A stretch of 64,000 bases of DNA from Diphasiastrum complanatum (lineage: Eukaryota > Streptophyta > Lycopodiopsida > Lycopodiales > Lycopodiaceae), in contig CM055103.1 of the NCBI GenBank assembly GCA_029204225.1, positions 6,510,852 through 6,574,851 of the forward strand, read 5' to 3'. The first letter of the stretch is position 1; each line of letters begins with the position of its first letter. Shown here piece after piece: positions 36,487 through 46,484 of the stretch. The position numbers were made by a program, and so were the translations under genes. The notes under the pieces were generated by a model. That model saw nothing but the letters and a program-made list of their open reading frames with translations. It was not told the DNA's origin and made no database searches.

Positions 36487-39400
36487 ATGGAGCCCAATTC
36501 AGGAAAGCTTGCGAAAGCCCAGGTTGTCTACTACCTGAGTAGAAATGGAAAGATGGAACCTCCTCACATGATAGAAGTGTCGCATTTGGCTAACGAAGGA
36601 CTCCGATTGATAGGTGAAGTTTCAGTCCTTATATTCGTAGCAACTAATTCTGCGTTGCTGTGAATCTTGCCTTCGTATGCTGCTGCTTGAGAGTCTGCTT
36701 CTGTGGTTATGTTGTTAGCTCAAGAGATTTATTGATGCTACTTATATAACATATGGATGGACTTATAGAACTCAGTGTTTTATGATCTATAAGAATGAAT
36801 GGCATGCTCTTGGGAAAGTTGGAATCACTTTCAGGGTGAAGAAACCCTTGGGTCTGCTAGTCTTGGTGCTTAGCCTCGTCTATTTGCACCACCTACATGA
36901 TCTTCAGTACAAAAACCCACATTACGCTTAAAAAGGAAGATTCTCTGCAGCAGCGTCACACATTTGTTGTAGTAGTTAAGAATGTAACTCTACAGCGATC
37001 AAAGATGGGGTGTCTGTGCCAAAAAAATCTAATGGTAAGTATCACTTTTTGTTTCGGCAGATGTGAAGCGCAAACTAACTGTGCTTCGTGGAAGTGCGAT
37101 GGCGAACATGTTTTCTTGGTCTTACAAACGGTAAGGCCAGTACTGTGCGCTTCGTTATATCTTTACCACATATAAATGTTTTGGAGCTGATACACTGCTA
37201 TCGTCTTTATGAAAACACAAGAAGAGTTTCAGCAATTTAGATCAAAGACTGGACTACTCTATACAATACGTTTCTAAAGTAGGGCGTGAGCACAGTGCAC
37301 TGGATGTTCTGTTTGATAGGTTCGATAGGAGTACGTGTAATTTCAATAGGATGTTCTATTTGATAGGTTCGATAGCTGGAGTACGTGTGATTTCGAAGGA
37401 TTATCTGGAATCCTTGATGGATCCAATTGGTGCGTGTATTTATTTGTTGAGATTGTACGCAGGAGCTACAAGAACAAATATATCTGGCTAGATTTGTCAG
37501 ATGAAGATGCCATTGTCCCTGGAAATGGTGGAGAGTACGTTCTGAAAGGTTCCGAGCTCTTTGACGATTGCCAAGGTACGCTCTTAAGAATATCACTCCA
37601 CAAATTTTGCTGTGTCTCCCTATTGGTCGTATTTTCCCTGGGCACACACATACGTCGGGAAATCGAAGGAAACTATGTTTTCTAGGAAACTTGAGAGAGC
37701 ATGACTATGATTTCTCGTTGAAGTTCTAACGCATTTCCTGTGTAAATCGTGACCACACCCATAATTATCGTAGATCTGTTGATCCACGCTTTACAATTGT
37801 AGATACGGCAAGACGTTCCTGATCTTAGAAGTTCATCGTTAAAATTGCTAAAGTACGTCTGCGATATTCTTTCGCAGATAAGATGATGAAGCACGTCTCC
37901 AGCCAAGAATCTGATACGCGCAAATTACCAGAGGTTCTTCAAAACAAATTCCGCGGAGCAGAAAGTTGGCTCAAACAAGATCCACCAAAGTCCAACTCTG
38001 ACCAGTGCATACCAAGTTCTTTGAAGCAGGAAATCTCCGAGAAATCTAGCGGCTTTTCTCAAGGAAGTCGCAACGCAGTGAGAAATGGCAGCGATAAGAA
38101 GCTGTGTCCCACGGATAACTCCCAAGCTGTGACCAGGCGAGAAAAGCACGCTCTTTCTGCACCAGATGATTTTTTGGTGGATAACAAGATCTCAAGTTCC
38201 AGCGATCTTTCGGATTCAAGCACGCATACAATGAATGATATCAAAATCTTACAGATCAAATCCACGGTAGTGCCAGCTCGTCACGGATGCGATGCTGCTA
38301 CTCAGACTGATCATGATCTAGACAATGACAGACATCATCAAGGTCTAGCAAAACAAGAGAACGTGAATAGTAGAATTTCAAAGCCTTGCAAAGTTCTCAC
38401 TAAGGAGCACAAGGATCTGAAGCCTAGTATAGCTGAAGCGTCTCTTTTGTCGATGATATCGGGCGAGCATACGTCGGATCAGAATATGAGTTACAAAAAG
38501 GAACATTGCAAAGCTGTCAATTCTAGTCGCTTGCGTGACAAAGATTCTAGTGCAAGCGTAAGATTGAAGCACAACACAGCTTCCAGGGTTTTTCTTCAGA
38601 TCTTGTCATGTGGTGGAATTGATAGCAAAGTTCAAAAAAGTACTTCAGATGCTGATACAAAAGAAACTGCGCTGGAAAAGAAATCCCCTCGTGAGCAAAG
38701 AAGTGGCCCGCTACACGGACCGAGTCCACCATCCAGCAGAGTGGGAAGCAAGCCTGTGACCCCTCGCGGCCATAGATCACCTGAGAGTTTTGATTCTAGA
38801 ACGGGAACACCGATGACATACAGTTGCGAGCTCGAGCTGGATAATGGAAACAATCATGAGCTTTTTGGTCAGAATATTCCTCCATGTTCTGAGGTTGAAG
38901 TCGTGACTGCGTTACCTTCTCCTTCTCACGAAGCAGAAGTATCGAAGCTTGTCAGCAGATGTTCATCTTTCTCAAGCAGGTAGCCAAGACTTCTGAGTAT
39001 CAGAAGCATACGTTCATTCTTGTATTTTATGCTGTATTGTTCAAGTTCACAAAACAAAAAGTTAACAACGCTGAAAGGCTGCTTTCATGCTGTGTGCAAC
39101 ACTTTTTTTTTTGTCCATTTGAGGAATGTTCTTCATTCCTCAAGAACATGTTGTCGATTATTTTAAGCTTTAACTGTATCAACAAGGATCAGTTCCCGTA
39201 GTAAACGGCTTGGTCGATTTGCAAAAATCTTCTAGGGAAAGAAATCTCTGCTCTTTTGCATTCATTTCTCTAACAAACATGTGAATCGGGCCAATATCTG
39301 CAGGAGGTCTTGTCGAAGTACCGACTTCGATATTCAACAGGATAAGAAAATTAAAGAAATAGGAACTGCCTTTGGAACACCCTGCAAGACCCCTGGCGGC

Positions 39401-39649
39401 TCACCTATTGCATCAGGATTTTACAAGAGCGCTAACGCGAGCCGCGCTGTTTCCCCAGTCCGTCAGCTGTTTTCTGAAGCTGATGGGGAAAGCTGGGCGT
39501 GTAATTTAAGCCAACGACTCTATTCTACTCATGTTGTAGGAAACATTCTTAATCCAGCAGAACATTTTCAAAATCCTGCACAAAGATCCAAGTGGAAGGA
39601 TTTAAGCCCACGAGATACTCGTCTGGGCAAAGTGGATGAAAGGTGCTAA
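36487..39649 (+). CDS. SOK: SOSEKI-family polarity protein (DUF966/DIX-like), five exons
   Basis: I read exons 36487-36613, 37061-37130, 37463-37575, 37878-38979 and 39304-39649; all introns are GT-AG, phases agree, and the joined frame is 585 residues. The first ~100 residues form the DIX-like oligomerisation domain of SOSEKI: AQVVYYLSRNGKMEPPHMIE, LRLIDVKRKLTVLRG, MANMFSWSYKRSYKNKYIWL, then GGEYVLKGSELF. A second conserved block, TASRVFLQILSCGG, lies in exon 4. The rest is Ser-rich and probably disordered. SOSEKI proteins polymerise at polar cell edges at the plasma membrane and recruit partners such as ANGUSTIFOLIA; that role is inferred from the family. The start is the first ATG after an in-frame TGA. 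Residue spacing agrees with the family but PPHMIE differs from the usual HPHFIE. Confidence 0.9.
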
Positions 39650-40161
39650 AATACCTACTTTATTAGCTTCTATATGTGGCCCTTAACAATGTTGAATGCT
39701 TTAACGCCAAAAGTGATCTGCTCGCACCTCCTGTGGAGACAGTTGAATTCTAACTCTCCAGTAGGAAGAAACTTGTCTATACGCTCGTCCATGGTAAATG
39801 AAGAAGGGACTGCCATGGAAGGGACTAAAAATCTTCGCTGTTGGCTTCTGGTTTATTGTTCTATTTATTGTGGATAACACACCTTCATGATATAGTATCT
39901 GGACCAAATGTTCCACTAGAATACAGTGTTCTATGAACTTCATTTAGGCAAAGATTACGTGATGTTAACCTATGATAAATCTATTCAGTAAATTTGGCAT
40001 CAATAGAATAGCCAATTCAATATGTTAGCAGTCTCACACGAGCTCCCTATAGCAGCACATCTCATTTTGGTCTACAGCCCCAGTTTGTTTGGAGTCTTTA
40101 AGGTAACTGAATTTGCCTTGATTCATGACTTCCAGCTAACGCATTTGATGAACTTCCACAG

Positions 40162-40372
40162 AGAGCATTTGAAGCCCAAACATCAAGATGCATGGTCGAA
40201 GGAATGCCGCATCCCAAAAGACGGTACTTATTCCACAACGGGCACGATGCATTGCAGAGCTATCACAGGGTTTAACGATGCAATTAAGGGGCTTTGGACA
40301 AGTTTTTCTTCGGCGTATTCTACGCTAATACAACAAGTTCATATTCTAGCCAACGCAAAGCAGGATAGTTAA
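40162..40372 (+). CDS. Possible alternative last exon of the SOSEKI gene
   Basis: If exon 5 ended at the weak donor GAAAG/GTGCTA (39642/39643) instead of running to TAA, the frame would join an acceptor CTTCCACAG at 40161. It would continue EHLKPKHQDAWSKE to ILANAKQDS and stop at 40372, giving 653 residues in all. The phase fits, but I recognise no conserved motif and the donor is poor. It may equally be 3' UTR. Confidence 0.3.
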
Positions 40373-41480
40373 GCATTTCAACTAAAACACGATTCTGAAT
40401 CCGAATACAGCCAGGATTAAACGAAGTTGATATGATGTTGCTTAGGGAAAACTCTGCCCGAATGAAGACAGACAATACTTTGACTGATGTAAACTGTAGA
40501 ACTATGAACTAGATTGCGATTATGAATTACAACTTCAGAGTACTTCATCTTTAACTGTAACTGTTTAGGTGGATGATTTAATCTCAACAATGCCATTAAT
40601 CTTGCTTAGAGATCAATGTCATATGTGAAATGCTTTAACGTAAATATGTATTTTCAATTCCTCGGCCACTGACGAGTCACACTCTGGCCTGAGGAAGCTG
40701 AATCATATCTAGGTAGTATAGACAATGGGGTGATGGTAAGAGGCTAAAGAGGCGTTTCATCTTTCCAATACGTCGAGCTGAGAAATTCCATTATTTTTAC
40801 AAGCGCCGGTAGGTGCCGGACCGTTTGTTCACTTATTTACGCCTTACTTCTGTAGCGCTTTGGACAGGGACGTAGTTCCGAGCGAAAGCGAAGTCGGAAG
40901 AGATGTCCCAGAGCTTAATGAGTATGGACTGCAGAGTACAGCGTCGAGCAAGGACTAAGGACCACAGCTAAATCATTTTTTCTGCAGATAGCAACCCACA
41001 GTCACCCGTACTATTTGGCTTTGATCGCAAACCTTTGATACTCCTGCCTTCATTTTCTAGCCTCCATCCCAATTTCTCATACGTAAGTGAAAAGCGACAT
41101 CAACCCAGTAGCTAGTTTACTTCACACAAAAGCTCGGAATTCAAAGGAAAAGAAAAAAGCGTGGAAATATTACCATCGATCAGGTTTGCCATTCATTGCA
41201 TGGAAATTAAGATCCGGCACTTGATTCATCCATGCCAACCACTGAATTGGCAGTGAAGGCGAAGTTCGAGCGCATCGCTGCCATTCCCAGCTACACTGCA
41301 GAATACGCAGATGAACTTTTAGTACAAGTATTCCCTGACAACTATGGCACATGACAACCCTGTTACATCTGATCGTTAACAGGGACTGCAAGTACATATA
41401 TCTAACGTGCTACATATGTATATATGGGGTCCAGCCTCCAGACTCACACACACAAAAACATAAATATCTAACGTGCTATT
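40373..41480. other. Downstream intergenic sequence
   Basis: No second gene is visible. The stretch probably includes the 3' UTR of the SOSEKI gene; no clear polyadenylation signal could be singled out. Confidence 0.5.
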
Positions 41481-41589
41481 ATGCCATATGGTTCCAGAAT
41501 GCAGACTGAGACCAAGGCCACTTGGAGGCCAGCATCATTGTTTTCTAATGTGATCCTCACATTTAGTATCAAAACATTTCGTACTATGG

Positions 41590-41905
41590 AACGAGTTGGG
41601 CAGATGACATTATGCCCGATAAGGAATCCTATGCGAGTCCAGTATTTAGTCATAGAAGATTACGTTTTCTGGAACGAGCAAGGCAGATGACATTTTGCAC
41701 GCTAAGGAGTCGTAGGCGAGAGCCTATGAGTCGGACAGATCACAATTATGCCCGTCATGGATCGTAGGGGAGCCGAGCCTATACCTATGACTCCTTACTG
41801 GGGAAAGTGTCATCTGCCCGGTAAAGAGTTGTAGGCAAGGCCCAAAGGGGCTAGGCTTCGGGCCGAACCTGGGATTCCTTACCAGGCAAAATGTCAACTA
41901 TGCGC
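41590..41905. repeat. Cluster of direct and inverted ~38-bp repeats
   Basis: Three direct units start near 41598 (GGCAGATGACATTATGCCCG), 41680 (GGCAGATGACATTTTGCACG) and 41734 (GGACAGATCACAATTATGCC), each followed by an AGGAATCCTATGCGAG-like segment. Two inverted units lie near 41790-41845 (CTCCTTACTGG, GTCATCTGCCC) and 41870-41905 (GATTCCTTACCAGGC, AAAATGTCAAC). It may be a decayed mobile-element end; function unknown. Confidence 0.65.
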
Positions 41906-42177
41906 CAACTTAAAAATTTTGAAAGCGGCCTTGCAACTGGCACTTTTACCGAACATTGAAACCCAGAAGGTAATCAGAGTCAGTTTGAGGAAAATCCCAC
42001 TTTATTGATAAATCTGAGAAGGTTACATTTCAAGTGTGTGACCGACCCTAGTCTCCGGGGCGCTAGCATGCCAAGGCGAGAGCCATGACAACATTCCAGC
42101 AAGGGAGGCTGAGACTTGGTTGGAGCTTGCCCTGAGTCGCAACCCGCACTCCCCTATAGTATTGGTGTGATTCGGCA

Positions 42178-42198
42178 CCCCCCCCCCCCCCCCCCCCC
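42178..42198. repeat. Homopolymer of 21 C
   Basis: A run of 21 C follows GATTCGGCA and precedes ATACCAAGC. A CT-rich stretch (42230-42290) follows. Length in the true genome may differ, since such runs are error-prone. Confidence 0.9.
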
Positions 42199-42599
42199 AT
42201 ACCAAGCACTCTACCCAAGCTGGTAAAGCACATTTCTCTCTCTCTAAGATTTTCTCTTTCTAGAAAGTCATTTTCTCTCTCTAGATTTTATTGATCCCCA
42301 GGTTTCCTTTAATCATGCCTAGATCGTGTGAGGTGATTGCACATCGATCTGAGCTCTCTGGACTTCGCTAGAATCGATCAAAGATTTTCAGCCATAGGAA
42401 CTTGGCGCCGGCTGGATTTTGGTCACAGTGGTGCCGGGAGCAGCAGGGGCGTTGCTTGCGCTGGGGACAACATGGACACTGCTGGAGCCGGGGACAATGC
42501 TGGCGCCAGTGGCGCCGGAAGTAAAGCTTATGAAGATAGCTTTACAACAGCAAGTCTGACTTATATTCCAATCACAGCTCCTAGAGAGAACCATCATAA

Positions 42600-43292
42600 T
42601 TACAAAACTCATAGTTGCTAAAAAAATTTCTGCTTATAGCCATGCCTTCAGAGTTTCTTTTGTGAACCCACGAAAATGGCTTAGTTTAGGAGTTCCATAA
42701 ACAAGAAACTTACATGCAAAAATTTAACATTCCAACATTTTTAACTAAGAAGAATAGTTTAATGAGATACATAAAATTTTCTCTCTGTTTATGAGTCTTT
42801 ACTTAGCAACCTCCAAACATGAGGAGAAAATATGCCATACACTAAAATAAAACATAATCACTCATTAATGACAAATTAAGAACAATTTGCAAATTTGCTT
42901 AAGTGATTATAAGAAGCTTTATCAGAGAAAAAACTAGCATACACCTCTAAAAGGATACAATTGCTTAGTCTACTAGTACTCAACCTTAAAACAAATGGGG
43001 AAAAAGTAATGGCAAACTTGAATGCAAAAAAGAAATCAAAATCTCTTCCTAAACCACCATTCAAGAGCACAAAACAACCAACTGATTGCCAACTTGGTAG
43101 TGCACTTACCACAGAATCTATTCCTCTCAAAAATAGTGACTCACGGGAAGAGAGAATTGAAACCATGCCAAGTCTTTTGCACAAAACTTTCTCTCCCCAA
43201 AGAGTCAAAAAACCAGGACCCCAACACAAAGATCCTCTTCAAACTCTTGCCTTCTTTTGAGTACCTTCCAACGGCAAATCCGCTTAGCTTAG
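42600..43292 (-). mobile_element. Interior of a non-coding LTR element remnant
   Basis: It lies on the interior side of a minus-strand primer site at 43293. Overlapping open frames of about 100-177 codons span 42876-43555 but none resembles gag or pol. The GC-rich patch at 42405-42520 (GGCGCCGG, GCTGGAGCCGGGG) lies beyond it and encodes only Gly/Ala-rich low complexity. Confidence 0.4.
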
Positions 43293-43304
43293 GCTTGGAT
43301 ACCA
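43293..43304 (-). promoter_or_regulatory. Primer-binding-site-like sequence
   Basis: The reverse strand reads TGGTATCCAAGC, which differs from the copia site TGGTATCAGAGC at two or three bases. Its context (CTTTATAT before it) resembles LTR-end to primer-site junctions elsewhere in the window. Confidence 0.6.
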
Positions 43305-43802
43305 ATATAAAGTCCTCTACCAAGGATTCAACACTAAGCAAGCCGCAAACAAGCAACACAAGGGAATCAGATGATGGACAAACTGACCCAACCAAACCTA
43401 GATCTTACGGATCTAGCCCCCAAGCTATGGATCAATCAACCACAAGGGAAGGAGGAATCACACCAACAGCATGTAGCTACTATCACATAGTCAAGCATAC
43501 ACTAGTGAGAGCCCAATGGATATACTTATATCCTCCAAGGCCCATGCACCACTAGTAGTGGATTGTGACATGCATTGGACACCTATGTAGCCTATTTGGG
43601 CCACATCATCTGGTTTTCCTATGACTCACTGATAGACCCATAAAAATCAACCATCATCAGTTTAAGCCTCTAACCATTAATCATGACCATATGCACATGA
43701 GGGCCCAGAACCCCTCACAATCATAATTAACTATGATCAAGGTAGGCCTATTGATCTCTAGCGGGATAACCTATCAGTCGTGGGCATGACAAGTAAAGTA
43801 CA

Positions 43803-43804
<2 letters not shown>

Positions 43805-43836
<32 letters not shown>
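43805..43836. repeat. (AG)16 microsatellite
   Basis: An uninterrupted AG dinucleotide run of 32 bases. Confidence 0.95.
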
Positions 43837-43841
<5 letters not shown>

Positions 43842-44859
43842 TAGCAAGATGCTTCCCACATCACCATATGCCCTAGAGTCCACACGTGCAAGCTGTCAAG
43901 GCCTAAATTTACTACAAGAGAGCACACTTTTTCAAGGAGCTTTTCAAAAAATCACATCTAAGCTTCACATGCCATCACATAAAGCTTACAAGTAGTCTAT
44001 TTAGGTTTATTGGAGAGCAATAGAAGCTTCTATTAGGACCAACAATGATCAGTAGGCTTAGATCCATCAAAAAATGGATTCTAGGAGGCCACCTACAAAG
44101 AAAACTTGGGTGAATTGTTTCCTAAGCCTCCAAGCACTATTGGATGTATGAGGGCTTGAATCAAGTTCCACCTTTATTTCAGATTTTATACAGGTCCATA
44201 AGCTTCAGGTACTGTAAATAGAGTTATTCATCTTGAAAATCATTAAAAATTTATAATTTTTGAGGTTTTGGGACTCTTAACTATAGGAATTTCTTACCAA
44301 ACTTGTTCAAAACCTTAAATAGATTCATTTCACATCTGAGAATGTGCATGCAAAGTTTAATACAAAGATATTGAGTCAAACTCCCCAAAAAGTGAACAAA
44401 CCTAAGTTTTTTGACCAATTTTTGACTTTTTCGACGTTCTGATGGATCAAATCCACATGCAACTGCAATCAGACCCTAAATACCATAATTCACCTACATG
44501 CAAGCATCAAGTTTTTGATTATGCTCAACTGATCGATTCTAGTCAAAATCATTGAATTTTGACCAAAATATAGTCTCGATTTGATTTTGACCATATAATT
44601 GGCATGCAATCATTAGAAACTATCATAATGACTAAAAACCAAAGATTCGATGAATTTCAAGCTAAAACAGTGAATACTAGTCATAAAACCATAAAAATTA
44701 AATGATTTGCAACTATGGTTGTGGAAAAAGTCCATAACACTGATCTTTAGGCTAAAAGCAATCAAGAACTAGAGAAGTCACTTACTTCGGGGGGAATTCC
44801 ACCACCACGAAGACAAAATAAAGAGCTATTATAAAAAACTTGCAAAAAAGCAAAGCTTG

Positions 44860-44871
44860 GCTCTGATACCA
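44860..44871 (-). promoter_or_regulatory. Copia-type primer binding site (non-coding element)
   Basis: The reverse strand reads TGGTATCAGAGC exactly. The DNA to its left (43850-44859), which would be the element interior, shows no gag or pol frame, suggesting a non-autonomous element. Confidence 0.8.
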
Positions 44872-45312
44872 CTGTAAAGATCGCCAAGTGTACATCCTTA
44901 AGGTCCAGTTGCATGCACCAAAAGGAGTAATGTGGAGCCAAACCACCCAACCAAGTAGAAGTCAAAAGTCAAACCTCAATAAGGAGAGGAGAGGTTTCTA
45001 GCAAAACAAAATCAAGAAGTGGAGGAGGGCGAGTTCCTACAAGTATATCTGGACCTCTAAAGTCTAGGCATATTCCATGTAGGATCCCCATTCTCAACCA
45101 ATTGTTATTTATCATATAAAGTTGCCAATCACCATGCACTAGCTCCACATGTCCTAATTGGAGTGCAAGGGCCCTCATAAGGATACTAATTACATTTTTG
45201 GCCTAGTTTGAAATGACGAGGCATAACTAATAAACTCATACACTAGAGTATCAAATATGTCAAGGATTATTCTGACTTCTCTGAACAAGCCCACAAATTT
45301 GCAAGAAACAAA

Positions 45313-45324
45313 GCTCTGATACCA
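45313..45324 (-). promoter_or_regulatory. Second copia-type primer binding site
   Basis: Again a perfect TGGTATCAGAGC on the reverse strand, only 450 bases from the previous one. The intervening sequence is too short for a complete interior, so two LTR elements are nested or fused here. Confidence 0.8.
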
Positions 45325-45526
45325 ATATGTAAGAATTTTAACAACTAGACATTGGCCTCCCTTCTACAACTCTTGGCACAAAGCCCTTTAGTTGGCCTCA
45401 GCTTTTGCCCTCAATTGGATTTGCCAATATTTGGGTCAATTATCAATCAAGACTAGGTTTGGTCATTTATCAATCAAGACTAGTTTTGCCCCAAGTGACA
45501 CCCATGCCAATACTCAAAAGGGGGCA

Positions 45527-45850
45527 GTGCACATGACATTAACAAGAATTGACCACAACTAGTATGAGCCCTTGTCATATTACATCAATACCCAACTTGG
45601 ATTGGGGGCCATGCACATGACATAAACAAAAATCGACCACATCTAGTATGAGCCCTCGTGATACTATGCTAATATCCAACTTGGATTGGTGTTGGCTTTG
45701 ATAACAATTGTGTCAATACCCAACTTTGGCCTAACAATACACTAGGCAACACCTAGGCTAAAAAAAGGAGGCTATGCACATGGAATCCACAAGAACTGAC
45801 CATGGTTGGTATGAGCCCTAATTATTAAAGGTTCAGTACCCAACTTGGGC
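45527..45850. repeat. Imperfect minisatellite, three ~80-bp units
   Basis: Units start at 45527, 45611 and 45774 with RTGCACATGRMAT, contain AGTATGAGCCCT (GGTATGAGCCCT in unit 3), and end in ACCCAACTTGG-like sequence. About 85 bases separate units 2 and 3. Confidence 0.7.
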
Positions 45851-46484
45851 TATTGGATTTGCCAATATGTGGGTCAAAACTTGATCAAAGCTAGTGGCCC
45901 AAGCAATACCTGGACTAGGCCGGTGAAGGCTAGTGGCCCAAGCAATATCGGACTTGCTAGTGGCAACTTATATGCACACACAAGGCAAACAACAACCATC
46001 CCTCCCTAATTGTTGTGTGAAACGGAGAGGATTTTAGCAACACACTTATCCTTCTATAGGTATATTTCTACTTGTACTTGAGGCATGTAGATTGAGAGCC
46101 ATAAGTTTTCCATTGTTTGCATGTCTAGATCAGTCATACCTAAATTGATAATCATAGTTGCAATACGAGTCCAATTCATTCCACTTTGCAAAGATCATGT
46201 TAGAATCCTTATCCAAGATGATGTTAGTATTGCACTATACATGATTGGTATAATTTTTGTTGAATATCTTAATTCTATGAAAGTTACAGCTTTTAAAAAG
46301 TAAGTAATGAAAGCATCTGGCTTTTTTCCACCCATTTTTCAGATTCCTTAAAAAGCCTAATGTGTAAAAACTAATCATACAATGATCGAGGAGAAAAAGT
46401 GAGATGATTCTTTTTTTTTCACTCTTCAGGTTTGACGAGCCATGGCCCAGGTGGATCCTATTTTTCGGATGACTATTTTGTTTC

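Noticed and set aside
42023-42205. Gly-rich frame on the minus strand
   Set aside because: Created by the 21-C homopolymer.
42337-42621. Gly/Ala-rich frame and TTGGCGCCGG as a possible tRNA-Asp primer site
   Set aside because: Only the first 8 bases match the usual Asp site and no LTR end precedes it.
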